The notes: generated by a model from the letters alone, not told the origin. A stretch of DNA of 64,000 bases from Simmondsia chinensis (GCA_018398585.1 JAGTTD010000013.1:31823131-31887130); one strand, 5' to 3'; positions 21,691-33,099 are shown, counted from the first letter of the stretch. A program made the numbers and translations.

Positions 21691-22160
21691 TTAGAAACTC
21701 ATTTGGTATACAGGAAGTAAATATGGGAAATAGAAATTCATGAGAAGGTACAGATTGTGGCTCTTATTTAGTTGGCTAGAAATTGGCAAAATACCTTGTT
21801 CACTCTACATCACATAAGGCTCTTATTTAGATGGCAAGAAATTGACAAAATACGAGAAGGCGAACTCTGTTGCAGACTACTTTGCAAAATCGGGCCTGAG
21901 GAGGTCTAGCATGGCTTTAGTATCCTTAGCATATGTTGGTGGGTTATTTTCCCCCTATTTCTGATTTTCTCTTTAGAGGCTAGCATATCTGTATTTAGAG
22001 GCTAGACCGTCGGTACCCCTACGTCGCGTCTTTCCTTCCTTCTTTCCCACTTATCAAAAAAAAAAAATTAATATATTCTAATAATAAGAATTGAATTCTC
22101 GGAAAATATAAATTCCCGTAGGAATTTGATTTATGTGGCAATCAAATGAAGCCTAAAATT
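21690..22160. mobile_element. family A MITE with LINE tail inserted
   Basis: The left MITE end is at about 21,700 (TTTGGTATACAGGAAGTAAA) and the right end at about 22,140-22,155 (GTGGCAATCAAATGAAGCC). Between them the 35-base block GGCTCTTATTTAG..GGCAAAATAC is duplicated with an inserted segment (GTTCACTCTACATCACAT). A LINE tail follows. Confidence 0.55.
21858..22069 (+). mobile_element. LINE 3' end with RNase H remnant
   Basis: The plus frame reads KANSVADYFAKSGLRRSS, typical of the end of the RNase H domain in plant LINE ORF2. A short 3' region then ends in CTTATCA plus an A-tract. It interrupts a family A MITE. Confidence 0.65.
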
Positions 22161-22399
22161 ACTCTGTTATTAATAGTTTTGTTCTAATAATAACATTAAT
22201 ATTAAAAAAATAATAATAATATACGTGGCCCCTTAACAGTACTTATTCATTCATATATTTTCAAGAATAATATAGTGGCCACTAGTGTACCGTAAGCTTG
22301 ACCAAATGCCATAACCTTTATAATATACAGAAAAATATACTAAAAATGGTCCTAGTATATTTGGAAAAATAAATACATAATATTTATTTATATATATAC

Positions 22400-22620
22400 A
22401 CAAAGGGTAAAATGCTAAAAGGTAGGGCCGGACATAACCCTAAGCAATTCAAGTAACCGTTTGGGGCCTCAAAATTTGTAGGATTGTGGTTTTTAAAGTA
22501 TTATTTTTTAATATTAATAAGTTTTGTCATTAGAATTTTTATAATTTGTTATATATAAAGGTCCCCGTTTGAAATTTTTGCTTTGGGTCCCGAAAATGCC
22601 AGGACCGAACCTGCTAAGGG
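22400..22620. repeat. hAT-MITE-like repeat, family H
   Basis: It runs from GGTAGGGCCGGACATAACCC to GCCAGGACCGAACCTGCTA with TTTGGGTCCCGAAAATGCC inside. A related remnant lies near 5.5-5.7 kb. Confidence 0.5.
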
Positions 22621-23076
22621 AAAATTATGATTTAGATACCTTGAGATCTGAGTATTTATTATTTAGATACCTGACATTTTGCTATATACAATATAGTACT
22701 CTAAGATTTGAATATTTTATCATTTAGATACTCTATGTCAAAATTTAATCGATTTTTGGAATAATATTAACAATTTTATAAAAAAAATATTGATATAATA
22801 CATGATTAAGATACCACATATAAATCATGCCAATATTTTTATAAAAAATTCAGTGAATTGGGATGAAATATTCGCTGAAAGTTGATGTGAATTACCTAAA
22901 TATTGTCCTAAGTATCATCAAATTCTAATGAAAATATTAATACATTATCGAAATCGTGTTCAATTTTATCACTTTTCAATGAAAATCTATCAAATTTCAA
23001 CAAAAGTATATTTTATTGATAAAATTTTGAACTTCAAGGTACCTAAGTGATAAAATGGTTAGAACTCAAGGTACCC

Positions 23077-23120
<44 letters not shown>

Positions 23121-23150
23121 AAATGTCAAGATACTTAAGCAATAAATGTT
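22620..23150. repeat. family D repeat with TA microsatellite
   Basis: It repeats words such as GATTTAGATACCTTGA, TCATTTAGATACT and AAGGTACCTAAGTGATAAAA on both arms. A TA run lies at about 23,081-23,118. Similar copies are at 33.5-34.0, 36.2-36.65, 45.7-46.25 and 58.3-58.88 kb. Confidence 0.55.
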
Positions 23151-23500
23151 CAAACTGAGAATTTTTATTGTTGAATGAATAAGATGGTGAATACAAGAGC
23201 CTTTATATAGGCAAACACACATAAGACAAAAGACCAGCACTACCCCTAGGGTTTCATAAGTCAAAGAGTAAAACAGTAAAGTAAGGAAACCCTAAGCTAA
23301 CCCTAGAACTAGTAAGACTTCTAGAAAGTTGGTCTAATACGAACATCATAATGCCTAAGTGATAATTTCCATAATAAGTCGCCCTTTCATATATAGAATA
23401 AATTATATAACGCCTTCTCGATCGTTTTTTTGTAGACATTTATGCTCGTTTGAAGTATTTTTGCTATATTAAAGTCCCAACACCATAACCAAAGTGCAAA
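23150..23500 (-). mobile_element. LTR-like fragment with TATA box
   Basis: On the minus strand GCCTATATAAAGGCTCTTGT precedes TTCACCATCTTATTCATTC, the arrangement of a plant LTR promoter and leader. Neither LTR end is certain and no internal coding region is nearby. Confidence 0.4.
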
Positions 23501-23575
23501 CCTAACGTGGCCACTTGCATATACATTAATATTTCAAGTGGTTATTTATTTAATTTACGGTATGTTTGTTATTAT

Positions 23576-23812
23576 ATAAGAGGGTGTCAACACGCAAGCA
23601 CCGGATTCTATTAAAACTTTGAAGTTAAGCGAGCTTGGGCGAGAGTAGTACCAAGATGGGTGACCTTCTGGGAAGTCCTCGTGTTGCACCCCTCCGGTTG
23701 GGGGTTCTCGAAAATAGCCTCCCTTCACTTGAAGGGAGAAGGCTGCGTACACCCACCCCCCAGACCCTGCTTAGGCGGGAACCCTTTGGGCATTGGAAAT
23801 ATTGCTTTTTAT
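23576..23812 (+). mobile_element. 5S rRNA-headed SINE with 17 bp target duplication
   Basis: The head reads GCACCGGATTCTATTAAAAC, GCGAGCTTGGGCGAGAGTAG and GATGGGTGACCTTCTGGGAA, colinear with plant 5S rRNA to GTCCTCGTGTTGCACCCCT. The body is GAAGGCTGCGTACACCCACC and GGCGGGAACCCTTTGGGCAT. GGTATGTTTGTTATTAT is repeated perfectly at 23,559-23,575 and 23,813-23,829. The 5' end of the 5S part is shortened. Confidence 0.85.
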
Positions 23813-24040
23813 GGTATGTTTGTTATTATTTTTATTATAATGTTTTTATTTTTAAAGAATTAAAATTAATTTTTAAATTTGGTTTTTTTTTTTTTTTAAG
23901 TTTTCTTTAGAATAAAAATTGAAAAAAGAAGAAAAAATATTTTACTAGAGTAAAAAGGCAATAATTTAAAAAAATGTACCAAATATATTTTTAATTAAAC
24001 TCTTATACTATTTTGGTACGATTTAATATTAATAAAATAC

Positions 24041-24776
24041 CTTGTGTAGGAAAATTCGAGCAAATAATCTCCTCTTTATTTCTAGAGTTCGCCTTCTTCA
24101 ATCCACACATTTGGCCTCGCAATTCGCAAGCCTGGCAATCAGGCTTGAACCATGTGAGTCGTAGATCTTCGCTTAGCCTGTCGAGCATTGTTTGATCGCC
24201 ACCGTGCATAGCCGAGAGCGGTTGTTGGACAGGGACTTGGACCGACCTCAAAAAATGGCACCTTGATGAAAACAACATAGTATTAATAGTAGTATTTGTA
24301 GCAGCGCTTCCATTTATAGCAACAGCAATGACATTGTAATTATGACTGCTGAGGCAAGAAATTTTGCTCGTGAAACGGTGTGTTTCATTGAAGCCAGAGC
24401 AATTAAAAAAGGAGAAATTTTGGTGGTAAACGCCCTGAAAGGGAGAGGACGAGAGATTCAGAGACAGGATTCTTCTAGGCAGGCAGTTATCCGGATCACT
24501 GAGCCATAACTCCTGAGCAGCATAGCCTATACCCTTCACTAAGAAAAACCCAGACCCAGGAATCTCAATAAGGGTCTGTTTTTCCCAGCTGCAAGACAAG
24601 TTGAACCTCGGAAACCCACATGATTTATCTTGAAGATCCGAAACCCAGAAAGGGAACCGAATTTTAGGCTCGTCTTGGTTGCACCTAGAAACAGAACAGG
24701 TCTCTGCAGCTCTTATATTCGAGAGAAAACGAATCAAAAGAAAGAAGTGAAAGATTACCGATCGGATAGGATCCAT
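24041..24776 (-). CDS. GUB_WAK exon of an ATL20/21/22-like gene
   Basis: The exon starts at ATG 24,776 with a signal peptide (residues about 1-23). It continues through a cysteine-rich GUB_WAK domain: CSVSRCNQDEPKIRFPFWV, CGFPRFNLSC and LPRRILSLNLSSSPFQ. It ends with a WAK-associated segment (DLRLTWFKPDCQACELRGQM, CGLKKANS). It closes at ACACAAG|GTATTTTATT, a donor in phase 1. Without splicing the frame runs on to a stop at 24,003, giving 257 residues. Family members join this ectodomain to a membrane span and RING-H2 finger. The ectodomain may bind cell-wall galacturonan by analogy with wall-associated kinases. The matching RING exon is not certain. The 20.3 kb ORF, about 3.3 kb downstream, is the candidate but the phase does not fit simply. 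Confidence 0.75.
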
Positions 24777-25520
24777 GTGAAGAGAGAGAGGGAGAGAGAA
24801 GGAGGAGGGGGAGGAAGACAGTGCTTAATCTTTGATTAAGTAGCAGCTTAATGTATATTAACCATTATTACAGTCCATTTATTTTATTAATTTATCTTGA
24901 TTAATTAATTAATTATGGGAAAAAGATAGGATTTAGAATAAGTACCAAAAGATAGGAAACGGGAAGATCAACTTGTTATATCAGCTGGCCTTCAGGCTTT
25001 TTAGTGTTTAAAAAAAATAAAAATTTGTCATGTCAGCTTATCATGTGGTATGAAATTGGTGGGCTTCCTTATCATATAATGTCACTAATTAATAAGACTA
25101 ATGTACTAACCTATAGTATATTTTTCTTTTTATTTTAAATAAAGTTGCATTATGTTAGTGGACAACTGGGTATAACAAGTTGTTGATAACTTTTGCTTTA
25201 GGAAATATGTGTGACAAGACTCGTCAGACCCCGAGTAATTCAAGCAGTTCTTTTTGGCGTTTTTGATTTGCGAAAAAAACTCGTTTTTAAAAGTTAATTA
25301 TACTATGGTGCTTTTTTAGGTAATGAGGGACTGGATTGTTGCAGCTAACCCCAGCCCATAAGAAGGCCTGCAATCTCCATAAGCAGGTAAGTCATGAGTA
25401 TATCTTCAGGGGCGATGACAGCATAGGTAAGAGACGCCACCAACTGAGAAGCCCTCATAATAGGCTATGAGTTTATTTCCATTGTATATCTTTATTATAA
25501 TTGAAAAAATAAAGGCCTAT
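24777..25520. other. intergenic, upstream of the GUB_WAK gene
   Basis: It includes a GA-rich leader-like stretch (24,780-24,825) just upstream of the ATG on the minus strand. The rest is AT-rich with no exon seen. Confidence 0.4.
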
Positions 25521-25524
25521 TATA

Positions 25525-25915
25525 TTATAGGGTTATTTACGCTAAAGGTCCCTGTACTTTGCCCATTGTGTCAATTTAATCGTTGTACTTTAATTGTGTC
25601 AATTTAGTCTCTGTATAATTTAAAATATGTCAATTTAGTCCTTTGGTCAATTTTAAGTTAAGTTATTAACATAATTTTAAACGGAAAAATTATGTTAGAT
25701 GCAAATAACTTATTTTAAATTTATCTGTTTATTCAATTTAACCCAACTCGCTGCTGAACAATTAAAAATTTCATTAAAAACTTAACATGAAATTTTTTTC
25801 AAGCACTAAATTGACACATTTTGAATTGTACAGGGATTAAATTAACACAACTAAAAGCACAATGACCAAAGTGACACAATGGACAAAGTATAGAGACCTT
25901 TAGCGTAAATAACCC
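25525..25915. mobile_element. family C MITE, intact copy
   Basis: Long terminal inverted repeats: AGGGTTATTTACGCTAAAGG at the left matches CCTTTAGCGTAAATAACCCT at the right, and similarity continues inward for about 50 bases. AT-rich flanks (ATATTAT or TA on each side) make the target duplication ambiguous. Other copies are at 19.7, 35.36 and 60.3 kb. Confidence 0.7.
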
Positions 25916-26415
25916 TATATTATATATGTGTTTACTATGAATTGAGCAGTGTGCTTATTCATCATGCTTAAGATTTGTGGTTCGATAGGAAAGAGCAGAA
26001 CCCAAGCTCTAACTATACATTCGACTTAGTATTTCCTACAAAACAAACAGACAGTTAAGTTGGCCCGAGGATTGATGCAAGAGCCTCTTCGATGCTTAAG
26101 TCAATACCAGTCTTATGAAATAATAAACAAGATAGGTAATAAATAAGCATAATAACAAAGAGTAAGTTAATAATAAGATCAAATGAATATAACGAAATAC
26201 TCAACTGGAATCCATAGAATGAGTATGATAAAAGAGGCTAATACAAGACCGGCTTGGAGCTTTCCCAAAGCTCCGAGGGGTTAGTAAGATGAAGATTTGG
26301 CTAGCCAGACCCCTTGCGGGCTAGTAAGAATAGTAGACTAGAACGGACAGCCTCTTGAAGGGATGAAAACGAGAGAGCTCATTGAAGAGAAGAGAGTTTG
26401 TGTAGTACAAATGGT
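25916..26415. other. intergenic DNA, no gene seen
   Basis: Mixed sequence with CCGGCTTGGAGCTTTCCCAA and CCCTTGCGGGCTAG, possibly the edge of an LTR. No frame or splice-bounded exon is convincing. Confidence 0.35.
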
Positions 26416-26605
26416 TCATCCTCCCTTTTTTTGATAATTAGCAAAAAAAATCACGATACAAAAATGGCATTCCACGGAGGTGGAACTCGAGACCACACAT
26501 GTGTGGGATGACTCGCCCTCTTGTTCATAGCCTGGATTACAAACAAAAGGGGAGAGAAGGATAAGTTGGCAAGGAGAGAAATGTAGTTCTCTTTTTTGAG
26601 TGTCA
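26416..26605 (-). mobile_element. possible LINE 3' tail, minus strand
   Basis: The minus strand ends TTGCTAATTATCAAAAAAAG, matching the tail signature of other LINE ends here. I found no clear target duplication. Confidence 0.4.
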
Positions 26606-26617
26606 CGTGTCCCTATC

Positions 26618-27065
26618 AAGGGTGTAAATAAGCTGAGCAGGCTCATGAGCCCTCGAGAGCCAGCTCGTCATAAAGCTCGAAAGACTCGGCTTGCTTCAAG
26701 CTCGAGCCAAGCCGGCTCGTTTAGCTTATCAAGCTGGGCCCGAGCCTAGTGAAGCTCGCTAGCCTAAACGAGCCAAGACGAACTTTTCTTAATATAATGT
26801 TTTTAATTAAATATGACCAATGAATCTAAATTTGAGCCTAAATGAGCCGATCTCGAGCTTAAACAAGCCAAAATATTGCGAGCTTAATTCGAGTCGCTGA
26901 GCTTAGATCGAACAGAGTCGAGCTCGAGCTTTTGAAGAGCCGAGCTCGAGTTTAAACCTTTCGAGCTCGGCGAGCTTCGAGCCAAGCCTGAGCTGAGCTT
27001 AATGCAAAAGAGCCGAACTTCAACCTTGGCAGGCTCGGGCTCAGCTCGGCTCAAATACACCCCTA
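26618..27065. mobile_element. MULE-like MITE, family G, with 9 bp target duplication
   Basis: The ends AAGGGTGTAAATAAGC and, reverse-complemented, TAGGGGTGTATTTGAGCC are inverted. GTCCCTATC repeats at 26,609-26,617 and 27,066-27,074. The interior is dense in GAGCTCG words like the copy at 8.3 kb. Confidence 0.75.
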
Positions 27066-27539
27066 GTCCCTATCCATGCAATCATGCTTGAGGAGCAAGT
27101 ACCAGGACTATAAGAAGAAGCATCGGCGAGTAAGAAGAATCTCTAGTACATATGACTTAAAATGGGCATAGCTTTTTATGTGTAAAGAGTTGTAAGGCGA
27201 ATTGTATATCAAAACAAAGCTTTCGTAGAGATCTATGTGATCGTAGGGGTTTTATCTTTGGGTTCTGCTATTATCGAGTCATTAATACCTTTCTTTAAAC
27301 ATCCTTCCTAGTTTAAGCTCTCTATACGCTTATCGACCTTATGTAGTAGTAAATTGTTCTATGATTGTATATATATAATCTAAACAGCCAACATATTAGA
27401 TGGTATTATAATATAAAGGAAATCTAAGGTATATATGATTGAGTTGATATAGACACATCAATTACCAAAAAGGGACTTCGCATATATCTCTGTCGTAATT
27501 GGAAAAACAACGACATGTATATATGATACAAATATATGT
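27066..27539. other. intergenic DNA, no gene seen
   Basis: AT-rich with no recognisable feature. Confidence 0.4.
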
Positions 27540-27855
27540 AGCACATATTCTGTAAAAGTAGGGATTTGGGCTCTTGTTTGATTGGCAAAAAGTTGACATA
27601 ATGCAGGAAGTAAAAATTATTTAACAATTTCAAATTCGTTCAAAATACATGAAGTGACTTACCTAACCTTCGTATTTAAGTTCTAATTCCTTTGTTTTTA
27701 ATTAACCTGCACAAAGAAGTTCTATTTTATTTCTATCTTAACAAACAAACATGTTTTACCTACTTTCGGTAAAATTGACACAGAGATTGAGTTCTCAGAA
27801 AATACAACTTCCCGTAGGAGTCTATTCATAAGGCAATCGAACGAGGCGTTCAGGA
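27540..27855. mobile_element. family A MITE, left end missing
   Basis: It starts at GGGCTCTTGTTTGATTGGC and ends at AAGGCAATCGAACGAGGCG. It is colinear with the 9.8 kb copy except for the outer left terminal repeat. Confidence 0.6.
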
Positions 27856-27859
27856 AATC

Positions 27860-28390
27860 TTTTTTGAATTTTTTGGGATTTTTACTGAAAATCATCCAAA
27901 TTTTAGGTACGATTTTAAAAAATTACCTAGAATTTCTAATCTTTCAATGTCACCGATAAAGGCAAACCGGAGATCCCACATCGGTGGATTAGCTAATGAA
28001 ATGCCAATATATATACACCTAAGGAGTTATTTCACCCATTTTCAATTGATTTTTGAATGAAATCTCCTTTGGTCTGTATCAGCCACACCTAAACATTCTA
28101 AAAATTTTCAATGTTACACCTTCATGTTAACACCGTTAACAACCGTTAGATTTTTATCAGCGTGGGTTTCCACAAAAAAAAAAGAAGGAAAATAATTTTA
28201 AAAAATTAAAGTTTACATTTAAAATAATTTTAAATTATATTATAATTAAAAATATTTTTTTTTAAATATCACTTCAGCAAGAACTAACGGATGTTGGCAT
28301 CATGTTAAGGTATAACTTCAAAAAATTTTAGAAAATTTATGTGTGAAATTAAAAAACTAAAAAATCTGGGTCATTTTTTTAAAACCACAC
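27860..28390. repeat. family E repeat with LTR-like insert
   Basis: The outer ends resemble 4.8-5.5 kb (AAATTACCTAGAATTTC; AAAACCACACCTA). Bases about 27,960-28,085 hold GATCCCACATCGGTGGATTAG and CCATTTTCAATTGATTTTTG, matching the LTR-like repeats at 62.1 and 62.5 kb. Confidence 0.45.
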
Positions 28391-29010
28391 CTAGGGCTGC
28401 AAATGAGCTAAGTTAAGCCGAACCGAATCACTGCTACCTCGGTTCGACTCGTTAACTAAGTAAGACCGACTCGGTATTATTTATCTAATCGAGCTGCATA
28501 TATGTGCTCGACTTAGCTTGTTAACTAAATGAGATCGGCTCGGTATTGGGATCATTTAGGCTTGATTATTTGGCAAGCTGACTCATTGAACTTTATAGGC
28601 TTATTTACATGCCGATTCATTACGCTTATTTACCAAGCTCGTTAGACTCATTTATCAGGCTTGTTAGACTCATTTATAATTATTGTTGGGTTACTAGAAA
28701 ATGGTAATCAAATAAATCATGATATATGTAATTCAATTCCGCAATTCTACACAGTAGCAAAAGAAAAACATCCAATCAACAGATAATGAATGGTGAAAAA
28801 GCGCCACATGGCACAATCCAGACATGCAAGCTGGCTCATGAGCCCATAAACGAGCCAGCTAAAGAACAGATAAACGAGTTGGCTGGTAAGCCTTTTGAGC
28901 CGAATTAACCTCAGTTTGATTTGGTTCATTTATTTAAATGAGCTGCCATTAAACGAGTCAAGTTGACTAGAGAATCGATTGAGACAAACCCGAACCGATC
29001 TAGCTGCCGC
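28390..29010. repeat. family G-like sequence upstream of the KGD4-like gene
   Basis: GAGCC/GGCTC-rich words (GGGCTGCAAATGAGC at the start) occur in two stretches, about 28,390-28,680 and 28,800-29,010, with AT-rich DNA between. It ends about 85 bases upstream of the ATG at 29,096. Confidence 0.5.
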
Positions 29011-29095
29011 TGCACGCTAAGCCACAATCATTCATAGTTTACACACAACAGAAATTCAGAGAGTTAAGAGAGAGAAAGAAGAGAGAGAAGAAGTG

Positions 29096-32000
29096 ATGAA
29101 GAGAATACCACGCATCAAATTCCCTCAGAGGAACCCTAAAAAACCCTCAGGTTTCTCTTCTTGATTTCTTTTGCTACTTTGATTTTGAATTTGCTTCATT
29201 TTTAGTCTCTAAATTCAATAATTCTTGTGTTTTGGGCGATGGATCTTGTTTATGTTTGCTTAAATTGCTTGGTTTTTCACATACGAGTTAACTTTTAGGA
29301 TGATTGGTTCCTTGACATGGAATTAGAAGAGGTCGGTTTGAATGTCAACAGCCCCATGTAATGTACCCAAGTATTGGGGTTCAATTTCCACCAAGTAGAG
29401 AGAGAGAGGGAGAGAGAAAGAAGAGAGAGAAGATTATGTTGAATCAATCAAAGAAAACAATTTCACTGATCGATTGAATGAATGTTTTACAATGGAAAAC
29501 AGCAAAAATCGCGCCTAGAATGTCCGTCACACCGACCAATAGGCAAAATCCCCCAATTGATCGCCATTTTATAGAAACTATTCTAGGTTCTATCAGATCG
29601 ATCGGATCGGATGTTGATAGAAACACGGGGTTGTGACACCCCATTTTCAATATTAATGTAATTTTAACATAAGGTATGAGGTGAGTCTGTATGCTATTTA
29701 CGGTGTTAGACTATAAAACCAATCAGGGACCTTCACTCATCATCTTAAGCTTTTAGGATAGTTGGTTCCTTGACATGATATTAGAATCTTGATTACCAAG
29801 AGTTCATGAATTCGAATCTCAACAACCTCACTTTAATATTTACATAATTTAAGCACAAGATATGAGACGGGCCTGTGCAATATTCAATGCTTCAAGGCCA
29901 AACGGGCATTTGTATGAGGGTGCATGTTAGAATATAAATCAATCACGGGGTTCACCCATCAATTTAAGCTTTTGGAATAGTTGGTTCTTTGACATACAGT
30001 TCAAGACGAATGGACATTGACTAGTTGGTTCCTTGACGGGAACACGTTGGACTAAAATAACAAGGATAGTGAGGAAGGTTCTTGTTAATTTGATTAATAA
30101 ACATGAAAATTAGCTTGCTACAAAAGGGATGCCCTCACTATATAAGTTGCACATGCTAGCATTAGCCACGCAGTTTTGGATATATAACACAATCCCCTGC
30201 GTGCAGCATGCGTGAAAAAGCCAACTATCTCAAATGTTTTAAGCTAATAGATGAAAGTTTCGGGGATGCATTTATACTCTAACATGAAAGCGTGGATAGT
30301 ACATAGGTCCATCTTACATCTTGTCCTGCAATTATATTAACATTGAGAGCCGGGAATGTTGGGATTCGAATTGGGACCTCGTGGCTAGCAAGTCTTTGAT
30401 ATAATGTCAAGGAACTAATTATCCCAAAAGTTTAAACTAATAGGTGAAAGCACAATACTCTAACAACATACACTACGTTGAACAACTGTAAAGACCAATA
30501 TTGGTGGCCTAAACATCAGAAATTCGGCCTAACTCGACTAGAAAAACGGGCTTAGGAAGAGCGATGATGAGGATATGAGTTGGCACATACCAGCATTACC
30601 CAAGAGATTGTGACATAATTAACATTACATGTTGATTCATATATTAACTAGTCGATTTGAAAAGTTCTTGCTACATCTTTCCCCAACATACGGGTTGGAC
30701 CTAGGTACCCATATGGTCATTTTAAGCTTTATGCTTGTGAAAATTCAAAAGCTATACAGTCTTTAGTTTTAATATCTTTTCAGTAACTTTGGCATGTAAA
30801 TATAGTTATAAATGTGTTCTAATGAATGGAATATGACACAAATGTATGATGATATCATTGCATAATGCTAATCACGTGCCATCGCAGCAAATAGCTCAAA
30901 ATATGTCATACAAAATTGCATACTTTACTAATTCTATGAGCAGGAGCTTGGTTGTGCTCTTGTGGTGGTTCGAATATACTTTTAAGTATTGCGTTAAATT
31001 TTCGTTGCGGCTTGTTTACATGATATGGCCGGTGTGGCTTGATGCGGCCCAAAAAAAGAGTTTTGTTGTAAAGACCTACCAGTCTTGTACGATTCGCTTT
31101 ATTATGTTGGTTAGCATATAAAAGGAGTTATAAAGAGGGAGCACTAGGATTAAGGGCACGTTCTCAGTAGTTCCCATAAAGTATTAAGGGAGATTGGATG
31201 TACATGAGGTGTAAGAGAGAGCGAAAGAGAAATGTTGTAAACTCTTCGTTGATAGTGGAGCTTTTCCTTTTTCACCGATGATTGTTCCGTTCACATCGAG
31301 GGTTCTTAAATTTCGCGTGCTTTTTTTGTTTGCGATCTTCTTTGCTTGTGTTTAGGTCTCTAACTGTTTTTAGGGATTTAATTGGATGAATTTAAGATTC
31401 GGAAGAGGGACTTGGGTGAATTCGATTGGATAAATTTTAAGTAGTTGTGTGTCATATATTAATAGTGCTATCTCAATCTTCTTCATCACATCGTATTTCG
31501 CTTTATATCTTCTTCTGTTAATATTTATCTTTGTGGATCCATATCCTTATCACAAGGCCGTTGATCGAGATATCTTTCATTAGCAAGACTCGTCAATGGA
31601 CCCGCTAACTTGAAAATACCAGAGTGAACTAAACTAGATCTTTGTCACTCATGGCGAAACCGATTGACCATATTTCAGTACTGTTAGTCTTGTCTCAAAG
31701 CTATTGTTGCTCTGTCTATCATTAACTCAAAAGGGTGGGTTTAAGTGGCTAGGCACTTCAACCTAATGTCCCATGAAGCGTCAAATCTAATGGTTTGAAT
31801 CCTGCCATTGAGTGCAAACATTCCTTAGGATCACCCACTGGATTTGTAGGTCCCAACTTACCCTGTTGCAATAGGGAAACTTCTAATTAGGTAATGCATG
31901 CTACTGGGGATTAGTCGAGGTGTATACAAGCTAGATTTCACACCTCTGTATTTGTGGAAATTGGTTATTTTTGTTCGTAGACATGGTTGTAGAGATTTAA

Positions 32001-32973
32001 AGCCAGAACCTTTTATTCTACGTCTCAAACTTGGTAATATTTTTACTGTTGGACCAAGTCTTACCGGCATTTTTGAGATTGAAATAGAAAGAGTTTGAAA
32101 CGCTAAAGTTGAATACATACGTTGGGAGAAGGATTGAGTTTGGATATATGTCTGATACAGATTTGAAGGTCATAATGGCTATTTTTGAAGATCTTCCGCG
32201 TTTATTTTTGGTCTAACTTGAAGTTTCCATAGTGTTGTATCGTATTTCTGTATCTGAAGATCCAACGCGGATACTTTTGACTGAAATGAAGAGCCCGTGT
32301 AGCATAGCTTACATGTACTCTCCAGTTTCATGAATTTGGACAATTCAGTGATCTGCCCAATAGGATAATATTTTTTTTAGTGTAGTCTCCAGTTTGTTGC
32401 CATGTCGTGGAGTTCACCACTACCCTAAAGTCCTTTATGCCTCTGCATGAATAAAAATGGGACTAGTTGGCATTACGACTCTCATGGTTAACACAACGCC
32501 TACCATTGTAGTGTAAACTAGAATAACGGATTAGAATACGCCTCAATTATGCTCTGTAAGAAAAGGAATAAGGGCCTAACTTACTGCTTGTAACGGTCAA
32601 AAACAGTAACAAACGGTAAATAAGGCGCTAACTTACTGCTTGTAATGGTCAAAAACAGTAACATACGTTGAAGAATAAATTATCAAGTCTCAAATACCAA
32701 ACACTGCAACACGCACGTGTGGCTTCCTTCAAATTTTCTATGTGTGACAAGCTTCGCACCCTAAAAGTGAAACACCTCCAACATATTCTACTTCGTACAT
32801 GAGCAGGTAGTGAATCCCAGTCGAAGACAACTTCATCAACGATGAATACTCGAAAGTTATCGACATCAAAGTCAGATGTTCCAGCAGCACCTTCGAATTT
32901 TGCTGTGGGCGGAAAAGCGTCTCTTCAGCCGAAGCGAACTCCAGTTTCTGACAAGGAGATTGAAGCTATCTTG
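29096..32973 (+). CDS. KGD4/MRPS36-like small protein, exons 1-2 of three
   Basis: Exon 1 is 29,096-29,150 (MKRIPRIKFPQRNPKKPS, phase 1, CAG|GTTTCT). Exon 2 is 32,807-32,973; its first two bases complete a Gly codon and it runs through GGKASLQPKRTPVSDKEIEA to ATCTTG|GTATGA in phase 0. The basic N-terminus with IKFPQR and the C-terminal VSDKEIEAIL match the pattern of KGD4/MRPS36. That protein is a mitochondrial subunit that anchors the E3 component to the 2-oxoglutarate dehydrogenase core. A third short exon must supply the end. The favoured one is 34,668-34,685 (LGSCD then stop, with a branch-like CTAATAAC upstream). The alternative is 34,979-34,984, after a stronger pyrimidine tract. The first gives about 79 residues. 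The family call is from memory. Confidence 0.55.
29290..30460. repeat. cluster of family J repeat copies in intron 1
   Basis: Copies of TTTTAGGATAGTTGGTTCCT, GAATTCGAATCTCAACAACC and GGGCCTGTGCAATATTC occur at about 29,290, 29,640-29,960 and, inverted, 30,220-30,450. Between them, 29,400-29,640 looks like LTR sequence ending GGGGTTGTGACA. Confidence 0.5.
30850..31400 (+). mobile_element. LTR-like fragment in intron 1
   Basis: ATATAAAAGGAGTTATAAAG at about 31,117 is followed by TGTTGTAAACTCTTCGTTGA and CACATCGAGGGTTCTTAAAT, the order TATA box, leader, U5 seen in copia LTRs. Ends are not defined. Confidence 0.4.
31730..32340. repeat. dispersed repeat pieces in intron 1
   Basis: GGTTTGAATCCTGCCATTGA (31,791 on) resembles a tRNA-like B box or LTR edge, and GGGGATTAGTCGAGGTGTAT follows. 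Near 32,275-32,300 ATGAAGAGCCCGTGTAGCAT is another repeat-like word. No exon of the host gene was found here. Confidence 0.35.
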
Positions 32974-33099
32974 GTATGATAACCTGATCTTTTTATAACT
33001 AGTTTTGAAAGTAAGCGTTTCGCGCCCTTCTTTACACTTACTCGCCTATAAAAGGGGACCGGAAGCCGAGGCGACAATGATGGGTTTCATTTTACTGGG

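Noticed and set aside
23576..23812. A functional 5S rRNA gene or a Cassandra-type LTR
   Set aside because: The 5' part of 5S is shortened and a SINE body follows. The 17 bp target duplication and lack of LTR ends exclude Cassandra and a genuine 5S array.
30846..31121. A 91-codon plus-strand frame in intron 1 of the KGD4-like gene
   Set aside because: It overlaps LTR-like sequence with a TATA box and has no domain or homologous motif.
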